Below, one piece after another: positions 8,873 to 17,048 of a stretch of 64,000 nt of DNA (within the stretch, counting starts at the first letter, position 1; every line of letters starts with the position of its first letter). The notes under the pieces were generated by a model. The model searched no databases, was not told the DNA's origin, and worked only from the letters and a program-made list of their open reading frames with translations. The position numbers and the translations under genes are program-made. The stretch lies in assembly GCA_945787805.1 (NCBI GenBank), contig CALZID010000003.1, positions 1 to 64,000 on the forward strand, read 5' to 3'. Source of the DNA: an uncultured Clostridia bacterium (GTDB taxonomy: Bacteria; Bacillota; Clostridia; Oscillospirales; Acutalibacteraceae).

Positions 8873-9727
8873 TTACCTCATAAATCCGTTGCCGACAATT
8901 TGCTTTGACTGTGTCACAATGAAAAAAGCATTTTCGTCGGCTGATTTTATTTTCTTAATAAATTTTTGTGTCTGATTGTCAAAACAAGCGCATAAAAGAA
9001 CATTTTTATCTTTCCCCGAATATCCGCCCTGTGCCTTTAAAACAGTAACACCACGGTCTAAATCGGTAAAAATCATATTCTTAATTTCGTCACTTTTTTC
9101 GGTGATAATCATAATGGTTACACCACGGCTGACACCGAAGATTACATAGTCGAGCACCTGTGAACTGACAAAAATCACAACTGATGCATAGAGCATTGAT
9201 TCAAAATTTCTATAAACAATTCCGCCGAGAATTACAATTACGGCGTCAAAAACTAAAATACTTCTGCCGATTGAAATCTGCGGATGTTTTAACTGAACAA
9301 GCTTTGCGATAATATCAACACCGCCGGTTGTGGCGTTTCTGATAAATATAATTCCCAGCGATACACCCACAAGTGCACCGCCGAACAGAGAAGACAACAG
9401 CAAATCATTATTATAAACAGGCAAAATCACACCAAAGTCAATAAGCGTTGATGATATAAAGGTTGCCCACACTGTACGAAGAACAAATTGCGCCCCGAGT
9501 TTTTTAAAAGCTATGAGAAAAAGGGGGATGTTCATTATAAAAATCACCGTGCCGATGGGCAAGTCGAATAGGTAGTTTAAAATTGTTGCAATTCCGGTAA
9601 ATCCGCCGTTTAAAATATTGTTTTTAGATAAAAAACAGTTTACCGCAACTGAATATAAACAACCGCCAATAACAAATATAAAAGTATCAACAAAAAAACC
9701 TTTGACTTTATTCCTTGATATTTTCAC
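8873..9727 (-). CDS. YitT/DUF2179 family membrane protein
   Basis: About 284 aa, with five or six hydrophobic segments in the first 200 residues (YitT domain) and a soluble C-terminal DUF2179 domain (GVTIMIITEK through FIVTQSKQIVG). Function is unknown; the family is very common in Firmicutes. GTG 9727 is preferred because AAGGA lies 8 bases upstream; GTG 9760 or ATG 9736 would lengthen it by 11 or 3 residues. Either way the gene overlaps the end of mrnC, so the two are in one operon. Confidence 0.8.
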   Translation of the reverse strand: MKISRNKVKGFFVDTFIFVIGGCLYSVAVNCFLSKNNILNGGFTGIATILNYLFDLPIGTVIFIMNIPLFLIAFKKLGAQFVLRTVWATFISSTLIDFGVILPVYNNDLLLSSLFGGALVGVSLGIIFIRNATTGGVDIIAKLVQLKHPQISIGRSILVFDAVIVILGGIVYRNFESMLYASVVIFVSSQVLDYVIFGVSRGVTIMIITEKSDEIKNMIFTDLDRGVTVLKAQGGYSGKDKNVLLCACFDNQTQKFIKKIKSADENAFFIVTQSKQIVGNGFMR

Positions 9728-10130
9728 TCTCGTCATCCTTGAATATTTTGATGACTTCACTAAGCAACCGGTTGAGTCTTTCTTCTTCGTTTTTTAAATA
9801 TAAATATCCCACAAGCGCCTCAAAGCCCGTTGCATAATGATAGTCACATCCGCTTTGGTTCTTGGGAGTGTGAGATGTGTGGGCATTTCTGCCACGCTTA
9901 AAAACACTCAATTCCGTGTCGGTGAGCATTGGCATAATTTCTCGCATAGCACGAGCCTGTGCCGATGCTTTCACAGATTGAACCGAAAGCTTATGTAACT
10001 GGCCAACGGGACGGTTGGCATCACAGACCAACATCTCACGAATAAAAAGTGAGAATACTGCGTCCCCCGTAAATGCAAGAGTCAAGGGACTCAGCATGTC
10101 TGCGTTTATCTCTTTATCATATAATCTCAT
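9708..10130 (-). CDS. mrnC: Mini-ribonuclease 3 (MrnC)
   Basis: A 140-aa RNase III-like catalytic domain without a dsRNA-binding domain, as in Bacillus Mini-III, which matures 23S rRNA ends. Family features are LAFTGDAVFSLFIRE, the AMREIMP and FKRGRNAH segments, and TGFEALVGYLYL with the acidic metal ligand. The usual Firmicutes neighbour is cysS; here it is placed 11 bases after obgE in an operon of ribosome- and translation-related genes. Confidence 0.92.
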   Translation of the reverse strand: MRLYDKEINADMLSPLTLAFTGDAVFSLFIREMLVCDANRPVGQLHKLSVQSVKASAQARAMREIMPMLTDTELSVFKRGRNAHTSHTPKNQSGCDYHYATGFEALVGYLYLKNEEERLNRLLSEVIKIFKDDESENIKE

Positions 10131-10141
10131 ATAAATAATCC

Positions 10142-11413
10142 TTACGGTACATAATCAAATTCAAGGTCATAAATACTAACTGTGTCGCCTTCGGTAATTC
10201 CCTTTTCAATGAGCGCATCTATAACCCCACGCTCTTGAATAACTCTCTGAAAATATTGAAGCGATTCATAGTCGTCAAGGTCTGTTTTGCAAAGAATTCT
10301 GTAAATCCAATCTGCTTCAACAATGAAAACTCCGTCTTCAACCGTGACGGTGAATCCGTCATTGCTCTTTTTCGCAATAACTTCCATGGGAATTCCTTCG
10401 CTCTCATAGTATTTTATAGGCGGAAGCGTGTCAAGTTTTCTCGCAACCGCATTGATAAGCTCTTGAGTATTGTGCCCGATTGGCGCTACTATTTCATAGT
10501 ATTCGTAGCCCTTGGACTCAATATACTCACGAAATTCCGCTAATTGTTCATCAGTGGCAAGGTCGATTTTGTTACCTGCCACAATTTGCGGACACTTGGC
10601 AAGCTCGGGATTAAACTTTTCAAGCTCTGTATTGATAGCTTCAAAGTCTTCAATAGGATTTCTGCCTTCACTGCCTGCAACATCGACAATATGAACTAAC
10701 ATTCTGCATCTTTCAACATGGCGCAGAAATTCGTGACCTAAACCTACGCCCTCTGCCGCACCTTCAATAAGACCGGGAATATCCGCCATAACAAAGCTCT
10801 TTTCAGGTCCCATTGAAACAACACCCAAAACGGGAATAATAGTTGTGAAATGATAGTCCCCGACAATGGGCTTTGCTTGGCTTACTACTGAAATAAGCGA
10901 AGATTTACCCACATTGGGAAAACCTAAAAGTCCCACATCGGCAATGAGTTTAAGTTCAAGGCTAACTTCCCATTCTTCACCGGGAGCGCCGTTTTTAGCA
11001 AATTTAGGAGTCTGTCTTGTAGAAGTGGCAAAGTGTGAGTTGCCCCAACCGCCGCGGCCGCCTTTAGCACCTATAAATTCGTCGTCGGTTGACATATCCG
11101 CCATAATAACTCCGCTTTCAACTTCACGGATAATTGTGCCGCGGGGCACTTTGATAATTAAATCCTTGCCTTTTTTACCGCTGCGTTTTCCGCCGCTGCC
11201 GTTAGCACCCGGTTCCGCCTTATATTTTCTCTTATAACGGAAGTCCGCAAGGGTAGAGAGATTGTCGTCAACCTTGAAAACAATGTTCCCCCCACGACCG
11301 CCGTCGCCGCCGTCAGGACCGCCTGCGTTGATGTATTTTTCACGGTGAAAAGCAACCGCACCGTTGCCGCCGTCACCGGCTTTGATTTTGATTTTAGCAA
11401 TATCAACAAACAT
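10142..11413 (-). CDS. obgE: Obg family GTPase (ribosome assembly)
   Basis: A 423-aa essential GTPase for 50S assembly. It has an N-terminal glycine-rich Obg fold (KAGDGGNG, GGPDGGDGG), a G domain with GFPNVGKSS, DIPGLIEGA and NKIDL, and a C-terminal OCT domain ending EFDYVP. ATG 11413 is chosen because AGAGGT precedes it and homology begins at MFVDIAKIKI; the frame stays open to 11437 without family similarity. It is the first gene of the operon that runs down to hemW. Confidence 0.96.
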   Translation of the reverse strand: MFVDIAKIKIKAGDGGNGAVAFHREKYINAGGPDGGDGGRGGNIVFKVDDNLSTLADFRYKRKYKAEPGANGSGGKRSGKKGKDLIIKVPRGTIIREVESGVIMADMSTDDEFIGAKGGRGGWGNSHFATSTRQTPKFAKNGAPGEEWEVSLELKLIADVGLLGFPNVGKSSLISVVSQAKPIVGDYHFTTIIPVLGVVSMGPEKSFVMADIPGLIEGAAEGVGLGHEFLRHVERCRMLVHIVDVAGSEGRNPIEDFEAINTELEKFNPELAKCPQIVAGNKIDLATDEQLAEFREYIESKGYEYYEIVAPIGHNTQELINAVARKLDTLPPIKYYESEGIPMEVIAKKSNDGFTVTVEDGVFIVEADWIYRILCKTDLDDYESLQYFQRVIQERGVIDALIEKGITEGDTVSIYDLEFDYVP

Positions 11414-11723
11414 AAATTTACCTCTGTTTATATACAATTAAATATAAATTCCCATTATCTTTATTATTCTACACTATTTTTGTAAAATAATAAATAGATA
11501 TTTAAAACTTTTTATGATAATTTAAAAAATATTACCCGAACAAACTGAAAAAAACAAAAAAGTATGTAAAATTATATCAAAAATGCTCCAAAACAGCATA
11601 TTTTGTGTGCGCATATCTTGACAAATACAATATATTGTGTTAATATAAAGCTGCAAAAATAAAGAAACGCAAAATGTAAAACAAAAGTGTACGAAAATAC
11701 GGACAGATAATATTTAAAAACAC
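11414..11723. other. AT-rich intergenic stretch without a gene
   Basis: Between the divergent obgE and the small SOS-type gene the sequence is very AT-rich and has no convincing ORF or hairpin. It should hold the obgE promoter; none is clear enough to mark. A lone CCGAACAAAC near 11536 resembles half a LexA box. Confidence 0.5.
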
Positions 11724-11786
11724 GAACATTTGTATTGACTTTTGTCAAAATTCGGTTATAATATGACTTGTAAAGAACATTTGTTC
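11724..11786 (+). promoter_or_regulatory. Promoter bracketed by two LexA/DinR-like boxes
   Basis: TTGACT (11735-11740) and TATAAT (11757-11762) are spaced 16 bp. A perfect GAAC-N4-GTTC dyad, GAACATTTGTTC, lies at 11775-11786 near the start point. A second, imperfect box, CGAACATTTGTAT (from 11723), runs into the -35. Gram-positive LexA (DinR) sites have the form CGAACRNRYGTTYC, so LexA repression is likely. A further TTTGTTCGG follows at about 11790-11798. Confidence 0.7.
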
Positions 11787-11831
11787 AAGTTTGTTCGGTA
11801 GGACAAAAAAGAAAAATCGGAGGTAGATTTT

Positions 11832-12074
11832 ATGTCAGCAACATTTGCACTCACAACTTTTATAGAAATTTTAGTATCGGGTCTTTTAATTTTCGGTTTT
11901 ATGCACGAAGATAAGGTTATCGCTTTTGAGCAAGCGATAAGAAGAATAGTGCTGGGTCACATTCGCCGTGCAATCAGAATTCATAACCACAAAAAGATGG
12001 TGGCAAGGGGAGAACACCTTCACTTGCATACAAGCCATAACCAAGTTAGAAAAACTAACTCAACAGTCGCTTAA
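11832..12074 (+). CDS. Small single-pass membrane protein, probably SOS-regulated (unknown function)
   Basis: An 80-aa protein that I do not recognise. Residues about 6-24 form one hydrophobic segment (FIEILVSGLLIFGFM). The rest is a basic, histidine-rich cytoplasmic tail (GHIRRAIRIHNHKK, HLHLHTSHNQ). It has a strong GGAGG at 11819-11823 and a good promoter flanked by LexA-like boxes. Small LexA-controlled membrane proteins in other bacteria (YneA in Bacillus, SidA in Caulobacter) inhibit division during DNA damage, so a checkpoint role is a reasonable guess. There is no LysM domain and no sequence similarity to YneA that I can see. Monocistronic. Confidence 0.65.
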   Translation: MSATFALTTFIEILVSGLLIFGFMHEDKVIAFEQAIRRIVLGHIRRAIRIHNHKKMVARGEHLHLHTSHNQVRKTNSTVA

Positions 12075-12129
12075 ACCGTGACATAACAGTTTGTCATTTT
12101 TTTAATCTCTTTCCTTTCACACTTATGAA

Positions 12130-12160
12130 AAAGCACCCAAGTCGCAAGGCTCGGGTGATT
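12130..12160. terminator. Bidirectional terminator between the small membrane gene and cysK
   Basis: The hairpin CACCCAAG/CTCGGGTG (12134-12157, allowing one G-T pair) is flanked by an A-run on the left and a T-run on the right. It can therefore end transcription from both converging genes. Confidence 0.7.
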
Positions 12161-12186
12161 TTTCATTTGTCTGTAAATTTAGTTTA

Positions 12187-13119
12187 TCAATCTGCAAACA
12201 TCGGTGTTGATAAATATCTGTCGCCCGTGTCGGGGAGAAGCACAACAATTGTTTTTCCTTCGTTTTCATCTCGTTTGGCAAGTTCTATTGCCGCAAAGGC
12301 GGCGGCACCTGAAGAAATGCCTACAAGAACGCCTTCGCTTCTGCCTATAAGTTTTCCCACAGCAAAAGCGTCTTCATTTTCAACCGTGATAATCTCGTCA
12401 TAAATACTTGTGTTTAAAATTTCGGGGACAAATCCTGCGCCGATGCCCTGAATTTTGTGGGGACCCGCAACACCGGTTGAAAGCACGGGGGAAGAAGCGG
12501 GTTCAACAGCAACAATTTTTATGTCGGGATTTTGAGATTTCAAGTATTCTCCTACACCGGTTAATGTACCGCCCGTACCTACGCCTGCTACAAAAATATC
12601 CACTTTACCGTCTGTGTCTTCGTATATTTCGGGACCCGTTGTTTCACGGTGTGCCTGTGGATTAGCAGGATTTACAAACTGACCGGGAATAAAACTGTTG
12701 GGTATTTCTGCTGCCAATTCTTCTGCTTTTGCAATAGCGCCTTTCATACCTTTTGCACCGTCTGTAAGCACAAGCTCGGCACCGTAGGCTTTCATTAACT
12801 GACGGCGTTCAACCGACATGGTTTCGGGCATTACAATAATTATTCTATAGCCTCTTGCTGCGGCTACTGCGGCAAGGCCTATACCTGTGTTGCCTGAAGT
12901 CGGCTCAATAATTACGGAGTCGGGTTTGAGCTTTCCCGATTTTTCCGCATCGCCAATCATTGCTTTTGCCACACGGTCTTTAACAGAACCTGCGGGATTA
13001 AAATATTCAAGCTTTGCAACAACTTTGGCTTTAAGTTCAAGACTTTTTTCAATGTTTGTGAGCTCTAAAAGCGGTGTTTTGCCGATGAGAAGGTCGGCAG
13101 ATGAATAAATTTTTGACAT
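12187..13119 (-). CDS. cysK: Cysteine synthase (O-acetylserine sulfhydrylase)
   Basis: A 310-aa PLP enzyme making cysteine from O-acetylserine and sulfide. PLP lysine is Lys47 in NPAGSVKDR; the substrate loop TSGNTG and the phosphate-binding glycine loop GTGGT are present. Length is typical. It lies 15 bases after metY on the same strand, so both are under the Met/Cys leader attenuator at 14.6-14.8 kb. A shared bidirectional terminator follows. Confidence 0.94.
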   Translation of the reverse strand: MSKIYSSADLLIGKTPLLELTNIEKSLELKAKVVAKLEYFNPAGSVKDRVAKAMIGDAEKSGKLKPDSVIIEPTSGNTGIGLAAVAAARGYRIIIVMPETMSVERRQLMKAYGAELVLTDGAKGMKGAIAKAEELAAEIPNSFIPGQFVNPANPQAHRETTGPEIYEDTDGKVDIFVAGVGTGGTLTGVGEYLKSQNPDIKIVAVEPASSPVLSTGVAGPHKIQGIGAGFVPEILNTSIYDEIITVENEDAFAVGKLIGRSEGVLVGISSGAAAFAAIELAKRDENEGKTIVVLLPDTGDRYLSTPMFAD

Positions 13120-13134
13120 AATAATAACCTCCGA

Positions 13135-14418
13135 TTATTTAACTGAATTAAAACCGTTTTGCAAGTCGGCAATAATATCGTCGATATGCTCTGTACCGAT
13201 TGAAAGACGAATTGTGTTTTGCTTTATACCCTGGTCAAGAAGCTCTTCTTCGGTAAGCTGACTGTGGGTAGTTGTAGCAGGGTGAATAACAAGGCTTTTC
13301 ACATCTGCCACATTGGCAAGCAATGAAAAGATTTTCAAGCTGTCAATGAATTTGTGCGCTTCGGCCTGACCGCCCTTGATTTCAAAGGTGAAGATTGAGC
13401 CGCCGCCGTTGGGAAAGTATTTTTTATAAAGTGTATGGTCCGGGTGGTCCGGTAATGACGGATGATTGACTTTTTCCACTTGCGGATGATTTGAGAGAAA
13501 CTCTATTACTTTTTTAGTATTTTCCGCATGGCGCTCTAAACGGAGCGATAAGGTTTCAATTCCCTGCAAAAGTAAAAAGGCGGCAAAAGGTGAAATTGTA
13601 GCACCGGTATCACGAAGCAGAATTGCACGGATATATGTTACAAATGCCGCAGGTCCCACTGCTTTTACAAAAGATACGCCGTGATAGCTTGGGTTAGGCT
13701 CTGCAATAGCAGGGTATTTACCGCTTGCGCTCCAATCAAAGTTACCTGAATCAACAATAACACCGCCAAGTGTTGTACCGTGTCCGCCGAGAAATTTAGT
13801 TGCGGAATGAACTACTATATCGGCGCCGTGCTCAATAGGACGAATAAGATAGGGCGTGCCGAAGGTGTTATCCACTACTAACGGAAGACCGTGCTTGTGA
13901 GCAAGCTCAGCCATTGCGTCAATATCGGGAATGTCGCTGTTGGGATTACCCAAGGTTTCAATGTAAATGGCTCTTGTGTTTTCTTGAATTGCCGCCTCGA
14001 CTTCATTGAGGTTGTGAATATTTACAAAGCTTGCCGTAATGCCGAAGTTGGGAAGTGTGTGTGCCAACAGATTATAACTTCCGCCGTAGATAGTTTTTTG
14101 TGCAACAAAGTGACCGCCGTTCTGACCGAGTGCTTCAAGAGTATATGTTATAGCCGCCGCACCCGAAGCCAGTGCCAAAGCCGCTACGCCGCCTTCAAGA
14201 GCGGCTATGCGCTTTTCCAAAACATCTTGAGTGGAGTTGGTGAGTCTGCCGTAAATGTTGCCTGCATCCGCAAGACCGAATCGTGCTGCGGCGTGTTCGC
14301 AATTGTGAAATACATAAGAAGTTGTTGCGTAAATAGGCACTGCTCGTGCATCCGTTGCAATATCGGGTTGTTCCTGACCTACATGAAGTTGAAGTGTTTC
14401 AAATTTATATTCTGACAT
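13135..14418 (-). CDS. metY: O-acetylhomoserine sulfhydrylase (MetY)
   Basis: A 427-aa Cys/Met-metabolism PLP enzyme of the MetY subgroup (longer than MetB/MetC). It condenses O-acetylhomoserine with sulfide to homocysteine. PLP lysine is Lys208 in VVHSATKFLGGHG; IYGRLTNSTQ and ALASGAAA are family motifs. With MetA of the acetyl type and CysK next to it, direct sulfhydrylation is the predicted methionine route. Start ATG 14418 has AAAGGA upstream. Two small ORFs and an attenuator lie between promoter and gene. Confidence 0.95.
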   Translation of the reverse strand: MSEYKFETLQLHVGQEQPDIATDARAVPIYATTSYVFHNCEHAAARFGLADAGNIYGRLTNSTQDVLEKRIAALEGGVAALALASGAAAITYTLEALGQNGGHFVAQKTIYGGSYNLLAHTLPNFGITASFVNIHNLNEVEAAIQENTRAIYIETLGNPNSDIPDIDAMAELAHKHGLPLVVDNTFGTPYLIRPIEHGADIVVHSATKFLGGHGTTLGGVIVDSGNFDWSASGKYPAIAEPNPSYHGVSFVKAVGPAAFVTYIRAILLRDTGATISPFAAFLLLQGIETLSLRLERHAENTKKVIEFLSNHPQVEKVNHPSLPDHPDHTLYKKYFPNGGGSIFTFEIKGGQAEAHKFIDSLKIFSLLANVADVKSLVIHPATTTHSQLTEEELLDQGIKQNTIRLSIGTEHIDDIIADLQNGFNSVK

Positions 14419-14469
14419 AATTTATTTTCCTTTCGTTATTGAATGTGTTCGTGTAAATTTGTTTATTTG

Positions 14470-14547
14470 TTAATTAGAATAATTACAGCGACACATTCGA
14501 CCGAATCGGAAATTTGCTCTTACGAGTTTTTCAAAAGGATTTTCCAT
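14470..14547 (-). CDS. 25-aa small ORF ending in MCRC, between attenuator and metY
   Basis: ATG 14547 has GGCAGGT seven bases upstream and opens a 25-residue peptide that begins MENPFEKLV and ends FGRMCRCNYSN, with TAA at 14470. It lies after the terminator hairpin and 51 bases before metY. Two cysteines and a methionine close to the stop suggest a second leader peptide sensing sulfur amino acids at the translational level, or simply a translated spacer. I know of no named family. Confidence 0.5.
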   Translation of the reverse strand: MENPFEKLVRANFRFGRMCRCNYSN

Positions 14548-14576
14548 AATGTTTACCTGCCTTTAAAAAACAAAAA

Positions 14577-14607
14577 AATCGGAGGACTCCGATAAAGTCT
14601 CCCGATT
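14577..14607 (-). terminator. Attenuator terminator upstream of metY-cysK
   Basis: In the minus-strand transcript AATCGGGAGACT (14607-14596) pairs with AGTCCTCCGATT (14588-14577) around a 7-nt loop, with one mismatch and one G-T pair, followed at once by a T-run. A terminator ahead of the structural genes and just after a Met/Cys-rich leader ORF is the hallmark of attenuation. An alternative pairing of its left arm with the leader coding sequence exists (see the leader entry). Confidence 0.8.
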
Positions 14608-14640
14608 GTAAACTAATATAATTTCGCTGAAATAAGGCGA

Positions 14641-14760
14641 TTATGGGTTTACTTTTGAAACGGAGAACATATCGGAAAAAGACACACAAGAAGTCTTGCA
14701 CATGAGTTCAGTACACATGCACATTTCCATCATCATATTAACAGAAACGAATTTCTTCAT
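14641..14760 (-). CDS. Met/Cys-rich leader peptide of the metY-cysK operon
   Basis: A 39-codon ORF starting ATG 14760 after AAAGGAG (8-nt spacing) and ending TAA 14641. The core NMMMEMCMCTELMCKTSC is packed with Met and Cys: 8 Met and 4 Cys in 39 residues. The RNA can fold as in classical attenuators. Segment 1 AAGAC (codons 22-23) pairs with segment 2 GTCTT (codons 26-28). Segment 2, GTCTTTTTCCGAT (14683-14671), can instead pair with the terminator left arm ATCGGGAGAC. Ribosome stalling on Met or Cys codons would favour 2:3 pairing and read-through; fast translation to the stop would cover segment 2 and let the terminator form. ORF and foldings are seen directly; the regulation is inferred. 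Confidence 0.8.
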   Translation of the reverse strand: MKKFVSVNMMMEMCMCTELMCKTSCVSFSDMFSVSKVNP

Positions 14761-14808
14761 GACATATTCTCCTTTTTATTTGAATTCCTAAAAGATTAGG
14801 TTACCGCA

Positions 14809-14837
14809 AGCATATCACGGATTTTTTTGCTTGTCAA
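14809..14837 (-). promoter_or_regulatory. Promoter of the leader-metY-cysK operon
   Basis: On the minus strand TTGACA (14832-14837) and TATGCT (14809-14814) are 17 bp apart. Transcription would start near 14802, about 40 bases before the leader ATG, consistent with a translated leader. Confidence 0.75.
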
Positions 14838-14883
14838 TAGATACTTTTTAATTTTAAAAAAATTTTTTCTCTGTTTATTTTTT

Positions 14884-15492
14884 CTAATCGGCTGAGTATT
14901 CTCTGACTCTCAATGGAATACCAATTTCTTCACAAAGTTTTTTACAATCTTCAATATCTTCTTCGCTTATTACATCAACAACCGTTAGCTTTGTCTGAAT
15001 ACCGAATTCTTTACATTCTTTTGCAAAGCCCAGCATTGCATCAAATGCCTTTTCGCCGAAAGACGGTTGAGTGATTTCATTGTATTTTTCAGCGGTGGGT
15101 GCGTTAAGACTGATTGAAACCGAGTCGATAACTTCGCAGATTTCCTTTGCGGTTTCACGCTTATTTATAAGGTCGGAAAGTCCGTTTGTGTTAAGACGGA
15201 TAAAAATTCCCTTTGACTTCATATATTTACACGCTTCAATTAAATTATCAAGGGCGCAGGTGGGCTCACCGTAGCCGCAAAGAATAACAGAATTGTTGTA
15301 TTTACCGAAATCAAAGCCGTCAATAGCATTTTTTATTTCTTCGATAGTGGGACTGTGCTTGTCAAACCAAAGTGTTGTTGCTTCACCGACAGAATCACCG
15401 TTATTGCGAATACAGAATTTGCATCTGCAAGGACAAGCGTTAGTAATATTTAAATAAGCACTGCCGCCATAAGTGTAAATAATATCAGCCAT
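14884..15492 (-). CDS. Radical SAM protein, TatD-associated type
   Basis: A 202-aa short radical SAM protein with Cys20-x3-Cys24-x2-Cys27 (ACPCRCKFC), preceded by YLNITNACPCRC. GYGEPT and LNTNG follow as in other radical SAM enzymes. It resembles the small group often found next to TatD nucleases, but no TatD gene is adjacent here. Substrate unknown. It follows the S component gene by 19 bases and is probably the last gene of the vitamin B6 cluster operon. Confidence 0.75.
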   Translation of the reverse strand: MADIIYTYGGSAYLNITNACPCRCKFCIRNNGDSVGEATTLWFDKHSPTIEEIKNAIDGFDFGKYNNSVILCGYGEPTCALDNLIEACKYMKSKGIFIRLNTNGLSDLINKRETAKEICEVIDSVSISLNAPTAEKYNEITQPSFGEKAFDAMLGFAKECKEFGIQTKLTVVDVISEEDIEDCKKLCEEIGIPLRVREYSAD

Positions 15493-15511
15493 TACAAAAA
15501 CTCCTTAACAA

Positions 15512-16072
15512 TTATTTGTTTATGTATTTTTTGAATCCTGCTTTGTCAAGTGCCGCAGCAAGAATAATAAATATAATAATACTGCCGATTGATTGCACAA
15601 AACTGCCGGGGATTGAGTCAATTGCCGCAGCAGAGAGAAGTGCTGTAAAGGAACCCTCAACTTTGTCGTAACCGCCTATGCCGAATGCCATTATGATTAC
15701 AGTTGAAATATAATATCCCGATGTAGAAATTGCACCGGATAATATGGACATAAAGCCGTTTCTCTTTGTGAGAATTTTGTCTGCCGCATTATTCATAGGC
15801 AGCGCAATCAAAAACTTAATAACCATTGTAAAGGGTGCCCAATATCCGTAACCTGTGAGCAGGTCCGCAAGTCCGCCGCCGATTGTACCTGCCAATGCAC
15901 CAAAGGGAAAAGGCAAAACACATGCGGCTATATAAATTATCGCGTCACCGAAATGCACATACTGTCCCATTCCTACGGGAATGTGCAAATATGCGGTAGG
16001 TAAAAATACCAAGGTTGCAAACACGGCGCACAGAGCAACCGTAATTACTTTCTTTTTAGATTTGTCTTCCAT
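15512..16072 (-). CDS. ECF transporter substrate-binding (S) component, probably for vitamin B6
   Basis: A 186-aa integral membrane protein with about five or six hydrophobic segments and the glycine-rich pattern of ECF S components (GALAGTIGGGLADLLTGYGYWAPFT). S components dictate the vitamin taken up and share a common energising module encoded elsewhere. Its place directly after pyridoxamine kinase, opposite a PdxR-type regulator, points to pyridoxine or a related B6 vitamer. The substrate is inferred from neighbours only. Confidence 0.8.
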   Translation of the reverse strand: MEDKSKKKVITVALCAVFATLVFLPTAYLHIPVGMGQYVHFGDAIIYIAACVLPFPFGALAGTIGGGLADLLTGYGYWAPFTMVIKFLIALPMNNAADKILTKRNGFMSILSGAISTSGYYISTVIIMAFGIGGYDKVEGSFTALLSAAAIDSIPGSFVQSIGSIIIFIILAAALDKAGFKKYINK

Positions 16073-16087
16073 ATCAATTTCTCCTTT

Positions 16088-16933
16088 TTACAGGGTTTTT
16101 AAAAATTTTTGAAAATCAATTCCGTCGTTGCGGTCGTGAGAGTGAGTAACGGTTTCGGCTATTCCCTTGCTGATAAAATCCGTCGCCTTAATAACCGCAG
16201 ATAACGGATTTAACCCTAACAGCAGTGATGAAATCGTAACACTTGCGAACAGGTCGCCTGTGCCCGAAAAACTACCGCCGATTTTTTTTGTTGTTACTGT
16301 GTTAAACCCATTCTCCCACAACACGGCAGTTGCAATATAATCTTCACTGTTTTGTGTTACGGGAATACCCGTTGTAATGACGGTTTTCAGTTTTTCACCT
16401 GTTAGATTTCGAGAAATACTTTGTATCTTCTCAAAAACTTCAGCAGTCGATAATTTGCAGATTTCTTCATAATCTTCATCTGCTAATATGCAAAGTTCTG
16501 TAAGATTGGGTGTGATTACACTTGCCTTTTTCACAAGGAATTTAAGCTTTTCGCACATTTTCTCATTATATGAAGAATAAAGCTTGCCGTTGTCACCCAT
16601 AACGGGGTCAACAAGGGTTACAGTATTTTCATTTGAAAAATTATCAATGAAATCACCGATAAAATCAATCTGCTCTTCGTTGACTACAAAGCCTGAAAAA
16701 ATTCCGTCGAATCGGGGATAGATATTCTTCCAATTCTCTGTGAAATTCTTCATTTTTTCGGTGAAATCTTCACAGAAATAACAGCCGTAGCCCGTCTGGT
16801 TTGAAAGTACAGCAGTGGGCAGCGGACAACATTCCATTCCCATTGCAGAAATAACGGGGATTGCCGCTGTCAGAGAGCATCTGCCGAAGCCCGACAAATC
16901 ATTGATTACCGCAATTCTTTTCAAACCATTCAC
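16088..16933 (-). CDS. pdxK: Pyridoxamine/pyridoxal kinase
   Basis: A 281-aa ribokinase-fold kinase phosphorylating B6 vitamers. Typical marks are the N-terminal INDLSGFGRCSLTAAIPV, DPVMGDNG and the catalytic GTGD in GGSFSGTGDLFAS. The next gene (S component) starts 15 bases downstream. It is divergent from the MocR-family regulator, with a 115-bp shared regulatory region. Could also accept other pyridoxine-like substrates. Confidence 0.88.
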   Translation of the reverse strand: MNGLKRIAVINDLSGFGRCSLTAAIPVISAMGMECCPLPTAVLSNQTGYGCYFCEDFTEKMKNFTENWKNIYPRFDGIFSGFVVNEEQIDFIGDFIDNFSNENTVTLVDPVMGDNGKLYSSYNEKMCEKLKFLVKKASVITPNLTELCILADEDYEEICKLSTAEVFEKIQSISRNLTGEKLKTVITTGIPVTQNSEDYIATAVLWENGFNTVTTKKIGGSFSGTGDLFASVTISSLLLGLNPLSAVIKATDFISKGIAETVTHSHDRNDGIDFQKFLKTL

Positions 16934-16950
16934 CGCCTAAAAAATTAAAA

Positions 16951-16999
16951 TAAAAAGTGTTTGCAAATACCTTTATTGTGGTATATAATAAACCAAAAG
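16951..16999 (+). promoter_or_regulatory. pdxR promoter with direct repeats (putative PdxR site)
   Basis: TTGCAA (16961-16966) and TATAAT (16984-16989) are 17 bp apart. AAAAGTGT occurs twice in direct orientation, just upstream of the -35 and again just after the -10, with GTGGTATA between. MocR-type regulators bind spaced direct repeats, so this region probably serves autoregulation and control of pdxK. Confidence 0.6.
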
Positions 17000-17048
17000 T
17001 GTCTTTAATAAAATGCACAAAATAAAGAATTTTTAAGGGGACAGTTTT

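Noticed and set aside
14419-14883. S-box (SAM-I) riboswitch or T-box upstream of metY
   Set aside because: No T-box GGGTGGNACCGCG and no SAM-I core are visible; the leader ORF and attenuator explain the region better.
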